Below, in pieces: positions 27,903-36,902 of a stretch of DNA of 64,000 bases. Source of the stretch: CAUZFZ01 sp963579025 (GTDB taxonomy: Bacteria > Planctomycetota > Planctomycetia > Planctomycetales > Planctomycetaceae); the NCBI GenBank assembly GCA_963579025.1, contig CAUZFZ010000014.1, positions 35,115 to 99,114 of the forward strand. Reading direction: 5' to 3'. A program made the position numbers and the translations under genes. Under the pieces are notes generated by a model. The model searched no databases. It saw only the letters and a program-made list of their open reading frames with translations, and had not been told where the DNA came from. Every line of letters begins with the position of its first letter. Within the stretch, counting starts at the first letter, position 1.

Positions 27903-29723
27903 ATGACTTCATTAAAGCAACGTTCGTACGCCGCGCTGTCCGCGCTGGCAGTTTGTTTGGCCGCGCTGCAAACCGTAAGTGATGCGGCGCCGCCGAATAT
28001 CATCATCATCCTGTCTGACGACATGGGCTATTCCGACATCGGCTGCTTTGGTGGCGAAATCGAGACGCCGACGCTCGACGGTCTGGCTGAAAACGGATTG
28101 CGGTTTACACAATTCTATAACACCGGTCGTTGCTGCCCCACGCGAGCGTGTCTGTTGAGTGGTCTGTATCCGCATCAGGCCGGTGTGGGCTGGATGATGA
28201 CCGACCGCGGGCATGACGGTTACCGCGGAGACCTCAATAAACGCTGTCAGACCATTGCCGAGGTGCTGCGTCCTGCCGGCTACTCGACGTACGGGGTTGG
28301 AAAATGGCATGTCACGAAGCAGGTGCAACCGGATGGGTCGAAGCACAACTGGCCTCTGCAGCGAGGCTTCGAGAAGTTCTACGGCACAATTACGGGAGCT
28401 GGTAGCTTCTTCGATCCGGGAACTCTGACGCGTGGCAATCAGAACATCTCACCGTTCACCGACTCCGAATACCAACCCGACGAGTTCTATTACACGAACG
28501 CGATCAACGATCACGCAGTCCGCTTCATCGACACTCACTTCGAAGAGAACAAGGCTGACAAACCGTTCTTCATGTATGTGGCCCACACGGCCGCTCACTG
28601 GCCGATGCATGCGCTGCCTCGCGACATTGCAAAGTACAAGGGCAAGTATGACGAAGGCTACGCTGCGATTCGCGACCGTCGAGCAAAGCGTGTTGTCGAC
28701 CTGGGTCTCGTCAAGGATGACTGGGGCGTCACTCCGCTGGTTGGGGACTGGGAGAAGTTCGAGCACAAAGAGTGGGAAGCGGCCAACATGGAAGTCTATG
28801 CCGCGATGGTCGACAGCATGGACCAGGGGATCGGCCGTATCACCCAGGCCCTGAAACGGAACAGCGAATTTGACAACACGCTGATTTTCTTCCTGCAGGA
28901 TAACGGCGGCTGCCAGGAAGGAGTCGGTCGCAAGGGTGATTACAAACGCCCGGTCGAGGCATCACTACCGAAGATCGCTGCTGACGCGATTCGACTTGGT
29001 GTCATCCCGAAACAGAACCGGGCCGGCGTGCCGACATTGACAGGTCCCGGTATCACACCTGGTCCGGAAGACACTTACATTGCGTATGGCATCAATTGGG
29101 CCAACGTCTCGAATACTCCATTCCGCGAATACAAGCACTTTGTGCATGAAGGTGGTGTCAGCACGCCGCTGATCGCGCATTGGCCGGATCGGATCAAGCG
29201 GCACGGAGAACTCGAACATCAGCCGGGACATCTGATTGATCTGATGGCCACATGCGTCGATGTTTCGGGGGCAACTTACCCGACGACTGTCGCTGGTGAG
29301 GCGATTCAGCCAATGGAAGGTGTGTCGCTGCGACCGGCGTTCACAGGTGAATCACTCGATCGACCGAGTCCAATCTTCTGGGAACACGAAGGAAATCGAG
29401 CGATTCGATCCGGGAAATGGAAGCTCGTGGCAAAGGAGAACCGTCCGTGGGAACTCTACAACATGGAACTGGACCGGACCGAAATGCACGACCAGGCCGA
29501 TAAGGAGCCCGAGCTGGTCGAAAAGCTGTCGAGCGAGTGGGACAGGTGGGCGAAGCGAGCCAACGTACTGCCGTTGGGTGCGTGGCGTGGTCAGAAAAAG
29601 ACCACACAACTGAATAAAAAACAGCGGAAGTTCGAACTGAAGCCCGGTGCTGACCTGCCACAGGCGAAGGCTCCGTTTCCATTCGAAGGAAAGATCACGT
29701 CGGCAGGAATCGTGTTGCGGTGA
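27903..29723 (+). CDS. arylsulfatase-family sulfatase (secreted)
   Basis: Hydrolyses sulfate esters, probably of marine or algal polysaccharides. The start at ATG 27903 gives a signal peptide (YAALSALAVCLAALQTVSDA). Metal ligands begin IIIILSDDMGYSDIG, and the formylglycine site is CCPTRACLLSG (about residue 77 onward), a C-x-P-x-R core that needs a formylglycine-generating enzyme. GVGKWHVTKQ and DNGGCQEGVG blocks follow. The 606-residue length fits the family. The 3' end is duplicated 185 bp downstream, and half of a family B repeat lies upstream. Confidence 0.92.
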   Translation: MTSLKQRSYAALSALAVCLAALQTVSDAAPPNIIIILSDDMGYSDIGCFGGEIETPTLDGLAENGLRFTQFYNTGRCCPTRACLLSGLYPHQAGVGWMMTDRGHDGYRGDLNKRCQTIAEVLRPAGYSTYGVGKWHVTKQVQPDGSKHNWPLQRGFEKFYGTITGAGSFFDPGTLTRGNQNISPFTDSEYQPDEFYYTNAINDHAVRFIDTHFEENKADKPFFMYVAHTAAHWPMHALPRDIAKYKGKYDEGYAAIRDRRAKRVVDLGLVKDDWGVTPLVGDWEKFEHKEWEAANMEVYAAMVDSMDQGIGRITQALKRNSEFDNTLIFFLQDNGGCQEGVGRKGDYKRPVEASLPKIAADAIRLGVIPKQNRAGVPTLTGPGITPGPEDTYIAYGINWANVSNTPFREYKHFVHEGGVSTPLIAHWPDRIKRHGELEHQPGHLIDLMATCVDVSGATYPTTVAGEAIQPMEGVSLRPAFTGESLDRPSPIFWEHEGNRAIRSGKWKLVAKENRPWELYNMELDRTEMHDQADKEPELVEKLSSEWDRWAKRANVLPLGAWRGQKKTTQLNKKQRKFELKPGADLPQAKAPFPFEGKITSAGIVLR

Positions 29724-29930
29724 TGTGCGTGTCCCCAATTGGCAACGCCGTTAAGGATTCTCGTTCCAGGGCTCTGCCCTGGAACGCACTGACTGTGAGG
29801 CTCCGCCTCACGCCCGTCACTGCGAGGCGGAGCCTCGAAAGCCGCGCGTTCCAGGGCAGAGCCCGGGAACGAGGCTCAGATCGCGTCGGCAGGCATCGTG
29901 CTGCGGTGATGTGCCTGGTCCCCATTGGGC
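29695..29930. repeat. family C palindrome copy 2 flanked by ~50-bp direct repeats
   Basis: A compound palindrome (29741-29871), containing cgttccagggc-type arms and an inner gaggctccgcctc-type pair, sits between two similar direct repeats. The first (29693-29742) is the end of the sulfatase gene; the second (29878-29928) encodes a near-identical tail (IASAGIVLR then stop) with synonymous changes. No gene lies in 29724-29977. Confidence 0.85.
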
Positions 29931-29977
29931 GTGCGATCGTCGTGCAGACACTGTCACTCGGTTGCCTGATGCCGAGT

Positions 29978-30691
29978 TCATTGCGGGTGAATCCAACCGG
30001 TGAAGTCAGATCTGGTGATGGGCGTTTTCATCCATGACGTATCCGGAAGTGGAAGTTCCAGCGACTTCTCGACAGTGCGCCACCCACCGCGCAACTTCAT
30101 CGAGCTCACGCTGCCTTTGCGTGTGATCCAGTCAAGGGCCTGTTTTTCTTCGCAGGCTTGAGCCACCTGCAGTGTCATGCGGACATCCTGCGCGACGTAA
30201 TCCATAACCTGCTGATGCTGACCCTGCGCCCAAAGCTGAGGCGCCTGCATACCCGACATGCCACCCAGCTTGCCTGGAACACGAAGTGCCTGCGCCGCCT
30301 TGCTCAGCGCCACTGGAAAACCGCGGTCGCAAAACACATGGAACATCATGTCCACATGATGCAGGGCCAGGTTCTGGCAGTCCGCAGTGCGTCCGGACTC
30401 TTCGGCAAGCACGTCGAAGTCGAAGCCCAGTCCATTCCAGGTCAGCACTGTGTAGCCCTGCGACACAAATTCGACCAGGTGATCTACTAACTGCGAGGCT
30501 TCCGTGAGTGACATTTTTGGAGCAGGTGTTTCATCCGCCGACTTCCCATGCCAGATCGTTGGATCCTGCACGTCCTGCGGCAATGCGGCTGCACAGGCGA
30601 TACCGATCGGGCGGTGTGGTTTCCAGTTGAAGTCCGTTCCCGGGACTTCCTTCGCCGTCTCGATGTCAAATGCAACGTACTTGCGCGGCAT
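29978..30691 (-). CDS. predicted 3'-5' exonuclease (DnaQ-like/RNase H fold)
   Basis: A 237-residue protein with the three exonuclease motifs of the DEDD superfamily: FDIETAK (about 8-14), TWNGLGFDFDVL (about 94) and, near residue 168, YVAQDVRMTL, whose Tyr-x3-Asp marks the DEDDy type. It probably removes nucleotides from DNA or RNA 3' ends in the cytosol; the substrate is unknown. It is convergent with the sulfatase gene and divides from the cysteine desulfurase upstream by about 90 bp on the same strand. Confidence 0.82.
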   Translation of the reverse strand: MPRKYVAFDIETAKEVPGTDFNWKPHRPIGIACAAALPQDVQDPTIWHGKSADETPAPKMSLTEASQLVDHLVEFVSQGYTVLTWNGLGFDFDVLAEESGRTADCQNLALHHVDMMFHVFCDRGFPVALSKAAQALRVPGKLGGMSGMQAPQLWAQGQHQQVMDYVAQDVRMTLQVAQACEEKQALDWITRKGSVSSMKLRGGWRTVEKSLELPLPDTSWMKTPITRSDFTGWIHPQ

Positions 30692-30781
30692 TGTGTGGCC
30701 TCCTTGATCGCTGTCAGGTTCGTGGACAGCAGCGTGATACTCAGGCGGTCGTCCCGCCTGCTATGGACCATCACCTCTGGA

Positions 30782-31957
30782 TTACGGCGTGGTGATGGAC
30801 GGCGCTCTCAGATGTTTGACGACGCACGTGACGTGATTGACTGCGAAGTCTATTTCGTCCTCGGTGTTGAACCGACCGATTCCGAATCGCAGGCTCGCTC
30901 GTGTCAATGAGTCGCAGCGTCCGATGGCCCGCAACACGTGACTCGGTTCCGGATCGGCAGACGTACAGGCGGACCCGGAACTGACGGCGATGTCCGTGAC
31001 GCAGTTCATCAACGCGTCGCCATCCACGCCCTCGAAGCTGATATTCAGGTTTCCCGGCAGTCGGCTGGTGGGGTGCCCATTGAGATGCAGTCCGTCGAGC
31101 TGGCTCTGCAGTCCGTTCCATAGCCGGTCTCGCAGCGACGCAATGCGATCCGCATCCGCGCGCTGGCAATCAGATGCGATCCGGCAGGCTTCTCCGAAAC
31201 CGACGATCAGTGGGACTGGCAACGTACCACTTCGGAGCTGGTTTTCGTGTCCGCCTCCATCGAACAGTGGCTCAAGCAGCAGACGCCCGCGACCACGTCG
31301 AACAATCAACGCCCCGATGCCTTTCGGTCCATACAGTTTGTGGGCAGTAATGCTCATCAGGTCGCAACCGGAATTCTCGAAATCGACTTCGACACGGCCG
31401 AGTCCCTGAACGGCATCGCAGTGCAGTGGAACGTTTCGGTCCCGGCAAATGGCTGCGATTTCCTTTATCGGATTAACGGTCCCGATTTCGTTGTTCGCCA
31501 GCATGATCGAAACGAGTGCCGTGTCCCGTTGAATTGCGTCCGCAACCGACTGCGGGTCGACCTGGCCGTATTGATCCACCGGAAGCACTGTGACTTGTGC
31601 TCCCGCACGCTTCAGTCGCCCTGCCGGGTCAAGGACGGCACGGTGTTCCGCAGCGTTTGTCATCAGGTGAGTTGACTCTCCGGATCGCAGTCTGGGCGTG
31701 ATGAGGCCTTTAACTGCCAGGTTGTTCGCTTCGGTCGCTCCGCTTGTAAAGACGACACTGCGTTGCGGAGCGTTAATCGTCGTGGCGATCTGCTCGCGGG
31801 CACACTCGACGGCATCACGAGCTTCGTCGCCGAACGGATGACTGATACTCGATGCATTCCCGTACCGTTCTGAAAAGTACGGCAGCATCGCCTGCAGAAC
31901 ACGTGGGTCACAACGCGTGGTTGCGTGGTTGTCGAGATAGACGGGCACCTGGATCAT
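30782..31957 (-). CDS. iscS: cysteine desulfurase (NifS/IscS type)
   Basis: PLP enzyme that takes sulfur from cysteine for Fe-S clusters and tRNA thiolation. The N-terminus VYLDNHATTRCDP, the SGATEANNLAVKG cofactor block (about 70), the PLP lysine in SITAHKLYGPKG (about 205) and the active-site loop SSGSACTSADPEPSHVL (about 328) are all present. The 391-residue length fits the group I (IscS/NifS) enzymes with a long Cys loop. It is about 26 kb from the suf genes and could supply sulfur to SufBC, since no sufS is seen here. Confidence 0.94.
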   Translation of the reverse strand: MIQVPVYLDNHATTRCDPRVLQAMLPYFSERYGNASSISHPFGDEARDAVECAREQIATTINAPQRSVVFTSGATEANNLAVKGLITPRLRSGESTHLMTNAAEHRAVLDPAGRLKRAGAQVTVLPVDQYGQVDPQSVADAIQRDTALVSIMLANNEIGTVNPIKEIAAICRDRNVPLHCDAVQGLGRVEVDFENSGCDLMSITAHKLYGPKGIGALIVRRGRGRLLLEPLFDGGGHENQLRSGTLPVPLIVGFGEACRIASDCQRADADRIASLRDRLWNGLQSQLDGLHLNGHPTSRLPGNLNISFEGVDGDALMNCVTDIAVSSGSACTSADPEPSHVLRAIGRCDSLTRASLRFGIGRFNTEDEIDFAVNHVTCVVKHLRAPSITTP

Positions 31958-32424
31958 GTTCGTAGTAACCGCATTTATGCGGTTGTTCGAGACGCGATAT
32001 GACCACGCTGATAACCGGAATCAGAATCGCACATTGCAGGCAGCGCGAAATCCGTTGGATCGGGTGACAACGAACGGCGCATAAAAAACCTCTGCCAGTG
32101 TCGAGGGAGCCGTATCTTGTGTGACCCGGTAACCAAGGGGGGAGCCCGCCACCCGGGGCGTGTCTTCCGTCATGACGGCATGACCCGCGGCCGAACAGAC
32201 CAGGCACCCATATTAATAGTCATTGGGCCAACATTCTGCGGCGTCCGTGTCGAGCACGGCAGAGGTTCGAGGGATCATGCTATCCCCGCCCAAACCGGTG
32301 TTCAAGCACGCAATCTCCAGTCAGCCACGATTCCGTACGATCCGAAATAATCGCAACGGAACGATTGCCGAACGCGGCTGGCTCAGGTCGCAGTGCCAGG
32401 TCGGTTTGGAGTTGAAGACGCGAG
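31958..32424. other. intergenic region, GC-rich structured stretch
   Basis: A 467-bp gap between two minus-strand genes, containing upstream signals for the cysteine desulfurase. A G/C-rich part (about 32100-32190), with several short self-complementary blocks and an A6 run at about 32084-32089 (T6 on the minus strand), could be an RNA element read on the minus strand. I cannot match it to 6S, SRP, RNase P or a known riboswitch. Open frames here are short and featureless. Confidence 0.4.
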
Positions 32425-33408
32425 CTACTGCAGAAGTGCTGTCAGAACATCGATGGCCTGATGAGTGCCGTTGCGAAAGTCGATTTGCTCGCCGGGTGAT
32501 TGTGTACCTGCAAGCGTTGCCTGGAGTCGAAGCAGCAGTTCATCGCGATCCGCGACCTGTTCGAGCTCAGTCAGTCTGACCTGCTGTCGGTCGTAAAGAC
32601 GCTGCCTGGCGAATGCCAGCAATGGCGTTTGTGTGGCCCGGGCTTCGGACACTGTGTTGTAGCCACCGGCGCCGATAAGGACATCGACACCAGCGTACAG
32701 GCCAAAAACCGGCCAGGCTGCCCGCTGTCGATCTTCATCTCCAACTGGACTTGAGAAACACACATGCGCCTGCGTTACGAGTCGCTCGCGCAGCCAGTCG
32801 GCAAGCTGATGCATCTGATCGATTTCCTCCGTGCGGCCGCTGCCCATGACGAGCACGATTGGGATGTCGTCCGCAACCCGACCAAGCAGTTCGTGTCGAG
32901 CGGCGGATCGGGGCAGCAGTTCATCGGCATCCCGGATGAGCCACGGTTCCGTGCGAACGGCCGCGGGATGCGATTCCAGAGGCCCGCTTTCGCCGGGCAG
33001 CAGCAGGCAGTCGTACGACTTAACGAATTCGGAAAGCTGATACGACTCAACGTAATGCGGGTTCAGATCGCGATGCACAAGCGCTTTGGGAACAACCACT
33101 GACGGCAGAATGTCGACGAGTTCTCCACCCAGTCCGCGAGGAAAGGTGTCGACGACAAGCAGGTCGAACTCGATCTCGGTCAGGATGGCGCCGATGCGTG
33201 CGGCTGTCGCCTCGCGATCAAACTCGGGCGGAATGATGATCAGACGATCGGCCAGGTTCAGCTCATTTGTGACAGGCAAACATCGGGCGAACGGCGAGTT
33301 TGTCAGAATCGTACACTGCACTCCTCGCCGCCCGGCAGCGCGGGCCAGCGCGACGCTACGCGTGAGATGGCCGAGTCCGCCGCCCAGTGCGTAGATGAGC
33401 CACCTCAT
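32425..33408 (-). CDS. glycosyltransferase, MurG/GT28-like fold
   Basis: A 327-residue GT-B-type protein. The N-terminal glycine-rich loop YALGGGLGHLTRSVALARA is the acceptor-side motif of MurG/GT28-like enzymes. The donor-side IGAGGYNTVSEARATQTPLLAF (about 238-260) is the classic nucleotide-sugar site. No membrane span. Probably cytosolic, transferring a sugar in envelope glycan synthesis; donor and acceptor unknown. It stands ahead of a run of small envelope proteins on the same strand. Confidence 0.8.
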   Translation of the reverse strand: MRWLIYALGGGLGHLTRSVALARAAGRRGVQCTILTNSPFARCLPVTNELNLADRLIIIPPEFDREATAARIGAILTEIEFDLLVVDTFPRGLGGELVDILPSVVVPKALVHRDLNPHYVESYQLSEFVKSYDCLLLPGESGPLESHPAAVRTEPWLIRDADELLPRSAARHELLGRVADDIPIVLVMGSGRTEEIDQMHQLADWLRERLVTQAHVCFSSPVGDEDRQRAAWPVFGLYAGVDVLIGAGGYNTVSEARATQTPLLAFARQRLYDRQQVRLTELEQVADRDELLLRLQATLAGTQSPGEQIDFRNGTHQAIDVLTALLQ

Positions 33409-33434
33409 CCCGAAGGTCCGTTTCTCTCGACGGG

Positions 33435-33869
33435 TCAGCTTTCGGACATGTCCGATTCGAAGTCGGCGGCGTCTCCATCGTCCAGCCCGGACGAATCTGC
33501 TTCGGTGAAGTCGACGTCATCGCGATGCATTGCATGCTGATAATTCTGATGACCCCAATAGCCGTGACCGTAGTGCCCCCAACCGCCGTAGTGATAACCG
33601 CCGTAGAAGTAAGGGTCGTGGTCATGCCAGCGTGAGTGCCGCCCGAAACCGCGTTTGCGGACCTGCTGGTTGCGGCCAAGATCCTTCAGTTCTTTCTTTG
33701 CACACGTAATGCAGACAGGTTGCCCGTTGTCATCATCACGCAGGTGATCGTTGCAGACGGGTCGTTCGCACCGTCCGCAGTTGGCGACCGGCCCATACTT
33801 ACAGGCATGATCGAACAGGAACCCGGACTTTTCGTTGCATCGATGCGGATCCCAGTTTGCTTCCGTCAT
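33435..33869 (-). CDS. zinc-finger protein with Gly/His/Tyr-rich tail
   Basis: A 144-residue protein. The N-terminal 60 residues carry a B-box-like metal site (HRCNEKSG, HACKYG, NCGRCERPVCNDHL, CITCAKK). A Gly/His/Tyr-rich stretch (YFYGGYHYGGWGHYGHGY, about 86-103) and an acidic tail follow. There is no signal peptide. The low-complexity part could bind metal or phase-separate. Function unknown. Confidence 0.7.
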   Translation of the reverse strand: MTEANWDPHRCNEKSGFLFDHACKYGPVANCGRCERPVCNDHLRDDDNGQPVCITCAKKELKDLGRNQQVRKRGFGRHSRWHDHDPYFYGGYHYGGWGHYGHGYWGHQNYQHAMHRDDVDFTEADSSGLDDGDAADFESDMSES

Positions 33870-33940
33870 GTCTGTCTCGCGGGTTCGTGTCCGAGGATGT
33901 GGAGTCGTATTGGGTAGCGATCAATAGTCAGCGAAGAGTG

Positions 33941-34666
33941 TCACTTGGCGTACAACAGCACTGCGGCGGCAAGGCCGGCTCGCACGGGAAGCGACTCGAT
34001 CTGTTCGAGTCCCAAACAGGCCACGCTCAGGGGAGAGATGTCGTCTTTCGAATACAGCACCGTCTCGTCTTTGGCGTTTCGCAGCGATCGCTTGTCGCCT
34101 TTGAGCTTCGACTTGAACAGGCTGTTGTCAGCACTGTCTTCAATTTCGTAGCCATAGTCCCGCTTCTTGATCACGGCCAGAACTTTGTCATCGCCATCTT
34201 TCAGTTTCCAGTCGCCGTCGGACTGACCTTTCAACTCGAACAGCTCGACTTTCTGAGACTCGTCGCGAATCTGAAATTCGCCGTCTTTGACGACAACGTA
34301 TGCAGCGACCGATTCGTCCGGCAGCTTGATTTTGACCTTTTGCTCATCGACGTTGAATCGGGCGATCTCCTGTTCGTCCGGGTCGACCAGCTTGGCACCA
34401 TCGTCCTTAAACTTGATTTCGTACAGCCGCTCGCCGGAGCCCGTCTTAAAGCCAATGTTTTCACGGTCCAGGTTGAGCTTACCGGCAACTGTCTCAGACG
34501 TCGTTTCCACCGGTGCGCTTGAACCACCGGTATTGGAAGCCGTCTCCGTTGCTGGGCTCGCGGGTGTCGCGGAAGCAACGGGAGCTGACGGAACGTCCCG
34601 ATCGGAGCTGCAGCCGAACGCGGCGCAAAGCGTCAGAAGTCCTGGCAGGCACAATAAACGGAACAT
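33941..34666 (-). CDS. predicted lipoprotein
   Basis: A 241-residue protein with a type II signal (LLCLPGLLTLCAAFGC; lipobox AAFGC at 15-19) and a Ser/Ala/Thr-rich linker. Repeated short beta segments follow (LYEIKFKDDGAKLVDPDEQ, DEQKVKIKLPDESVAAYVV, FQIRDESQKVELFELKG), forming a beta-rich, probably repeat-based domain. Membrane-anchored in the periplasm. No known family recognised. It is 30 bp from the upstream membrane protein gene, so the two are probably an operon. Confidence 0.75.
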   Translation of the reverse strand: MFRLLCLPGLLTLCAAFGCSSDRDVPSAPVASATPASPATETASNTGGSSAPVETTSETVAGKLNLDRENIGFKTGSGERLYEIKFKDDGAKLVDPDEQEIARFNVDEQKVKIKLPDESVAAYVVVKDGEFQIRDESQKVELFELKGQSDGDWKLKDGDDKVLAVIKKRDYGYEIEDSADNSLFKSKLKGDKRSLRNAKDETVLYSKDDISPLSVACLGLEQIESLPVRAGLAAAVLLYAK

Positions 34667-34696
34667 CGTTCGATTCTCCCGGGCATCAGTACGTGT

Positions 34697-35557
34697 CTAC
34701 GACTGGGCCTTATCGATTTGACGTGACAGATTGAGTACCTGATACAGACTCAGCAACATCTGCGAGAGCAACTGCACGCCGCTTTCGACAGTCCAGCTCA
34801 CCTTGGATGCCGCCTTCAGTGTCAGGACATTGTCTCGCGTCGACAGATCCTTGAGTTCAACCGTCGGTGGCAGTTGCACAGCTCCACGAGCCTGAGCCCC
34901 GAGTTGTCCGGCGGTCGGATATCGCTTTTCTTTCGGCTTGAGCGACACAACGGCCAGCACACCGGACTTCGTTTTGGTTTTGTGCTTCATCTTGCCGCTG
35001 GCACTGCGTTTGGTCCGCGACCGGTCCTGGTGCTTCTCAGTCAGGCTGACGGTGAATCGTGTGCCGTCCAGCAACTGGCCACGCAGACTCAACCAGGTGT
35101 CCTCGTAGAACTTCACCTTCCACGGACCGGCTTTGCCTTTACGGACAAGCTTGTTGCCGGTGTTCACTTTATCCAGATCAAGCTGCACGTCGATCGGCGC
35201 GTCCGGGTCCATGTCGGCGCTGAGCAGTCGCGTCAACTGACCCAGCAACTGATAGCGGCGGTCTTCGAAATCTGTCCGGCCAGCGGCACTGCGGATGATG
35301 ATCCCCCAGATGATGACTCCAATGCCGGCGATCGCACAGGGGCCGCCGACCACTGGCATCTCCGCACCGACCGCGACGACGAAGCCCATCACCAGCAGCG
35401 CCATTCCGCCGAAACTTGCCAGGCACCCTTTGGTCTTTTTCTTTTCCGATGTCTTGTCGAGGTCCTCAAGCTCCGCGAGTGATGACGTCAACTGCTGTGT
35501 AGTGAGTTGACCCTGAAAGCGGCGTGACTGGGACAGCTGTTCGACAAACCCGGGCAT
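34697..35557 (-). CDS. membrane protein, two-helix hairpin near N-terminus
   Basis: A 286-residue protein. After a charged N-terminus, hydrophobic residues 47-88 form two closely spaced membrane helices (FGGMALLVMGFVVAVGA and PCAIAGIGVIIWGIII). The remaining 200 residues are hydrophilic with beta character and a Lys/Arg/Ser-rich stretch (RSRTKRSASGKMKHKTK). No signature recognised. It probably precedes the lipoprotein gene in one transcript. Confidence 0.7.
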   Translation of the reverse strand: MPGFVEQLSQSRRFQGQLTTQQLTSSLAELEDLDKTSEKKKTKGCLASFGGMALLVMGFVVAVGAEMPVVGGPCAIAGIGVIIWGIIIRSAAGRTDFEDRRYQLLGQLTRLLSADMDPDAPIDVQLDLDKVNTGNKLVRKGKAGPWKVKFYEDTWLSLRGQLLDGTRFTVSLTEKHQDRSRTKRSASGKMKHKTKTKSGVLAVVSLKPKEKRYPTAGQLGAQARGAVQLPPTVELKDLSTRDNVLTLKAASKVSWTVESGVQLLSQMLLSLYQVLNLSRQIDKAQS

Positions 35558-35663
35558 GGCAGACTTCCGTCGACGAGGTGGTTCGACCGCGATCGGCGAC
35601 TAACATAGCGACGCGACCTGCGGATCAAAACAATCTTCGAATTTTCTGAGGCTCCGGCCAGCC

Positions 35664-36902
35664 GTGCGGACAACTGATGACATCGTGAGCCTGTCGTTCG
35701 ATCGGTTTCCGTCGGCGAAAGGTGCCGCGACTCACATCGACGCGTTCGCCCGTGCACTGGGTCGGGAATTCGGCCGCGTGCGGCTCGTGACAATCCCGCC
35801 GCTGGCCGACGAATCGACAGGTGAGCTTCCGGTCTGGCACGCCCCGGGAGTCACGCACTGTCCACTGCCGGCCGACGGACCATCGTTGTTTGAGCGTGTC
35901 ATTGCTTACCGCGCTCAGTGCTGGAACTGGTGGAAACGTGAATTCGGATCGCTCAATCAGCGGCCGCGCGTCGTCCATGTGCGGTCGATTTTCGAGGGCT
36001 ACCCGATTGCTCGCAACAAATCCGATTTCTGTGAGCAACTCATCTACGAAGTCAACGGGCTGCCATCGGTCGAGTTGAAGTATCACTACCCGGCCGTGGC
36101 CGATGACCGCGAACTGCTGCAGAAACTCCACGAGCAGGAGCGAGTTTGTCTGACGGCGGCGGATCGGATCGTCACCGTCAGTCAGGTCAATTTCCGACAT
36201 CTTGTCAGTCGCGGAGTCGACGCTGCGAAGATCCGAGTCATACCCAACGGCGTCGACCTGAATCAGTTTCCGTATCAGCAGCCGCAAGCGTCCCGCCACG
36301 AGACAGACGAAGAGCCGTCGTCCGTCCGGATGCTCTACGTGGGCACGCTGTCTCCGTGGCAGGGACTGACGCAGGCTGTTGAAGCGCTTGCTCTGTATCG
36401 CCGGGACTGGCCGGCCACGCTGACCATCGCAGGCCCCGTGCGGAATCACGAACGCAAGGCGCTCGAAAAACTGGCGTGGAATCTTCGCGTATTCGACGCG
36501 ATTGAACTGATCGGGCCAGTGTCGAAAGACGAACTGGCCCGGCTGTATCACGCCGCGGACGTCGTTGTCGCACCGCTGACCCGCAACGATCGCAATTGCG
36601 ATCAGGGCTGTTGTCCGCTCAAGGTGCTGGAGGCGCTGGCTGCTGGCACTCCTCTGATCGCCAGCGACCTGGAAGTTGTTCGCGAGCTTTGCCGGGACGA
36701 CGAGCACGCACTGCTGGTCCGGCCCGGTTCGGGCAAAGCGATCAAGGATGCCATGCTGCGGCTGCACTCTGACTCGAACCTTGAATCGCGTCTGAGCATC
36801 AGCGGGCGGAAGCACGTCGAACAGCATTTCGGCTGGGACAAAGCGCAGCAGGCGCTGATCGAGACTTACACCGAACTCGTCAGCCTGACGTCGACAACGT
36901 GA
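35664..36902 (+). CDS. glycosyltransferase family 4-type
   Basis: GT-B glycosyltransferase of 412 residues starting at GTG 35664 (a GTG at 35685 is possible). N-terminal KGAATHIDAFARAL, the mid VSQVNFRHLVSRGVD and IPNGVDLNQFP, and the C-terminal donor motif LEALAAGTPLIASDLEVVREL are typical of GT4. No membrane span. It probably builds surface polysaccharide. Its 3' end overlaps the convergent glycosyltransferase gene by 23 bp. Confidence 0.87.
   Translation: MRTTDDIVSLSFDRFPSAKGAATHIDAFARALGREFGRVRLVTIPPLADESTGELPVWHAPGVTHCPLPADGPSLFERVIAYRAQCWNWWKREFGSLNQRPRVVHVRSIFEGYPIARNKSDFCEQLIYEVNGLPSVELKYHYPAVADDRELLQKLHEQERVCLTAADRIVTVSQVNFRHLVSRGVDAAKIRVIPNGVDLNQFPYQQPQASRHETDEEPSSVRMLYVGTLSPWQGLTQAVEALALYRRDWPATLTIAGPVRNHERKALEKLAWNLRVFDAIELIGPVSKDELARLYHAADVVVAPLTRNDRNCDQGCCPLKVLEALAAGTPLIASDLEVVRELCRDDEHALLVRPGSGKAIKDAMLRLHSDSNLESRLSISGRKHVEQHFGWDKAQQALIETYTELVSLTSTT

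Noticed and set aside
32100..32200. Possible structured RNA (SRP, 6S, RNase P or riboswitch) upstream of the cysteine desulfurase
   Set aside because: GC-rich with short stems, but none of the conserved cores of those RNAs could be found by eye.
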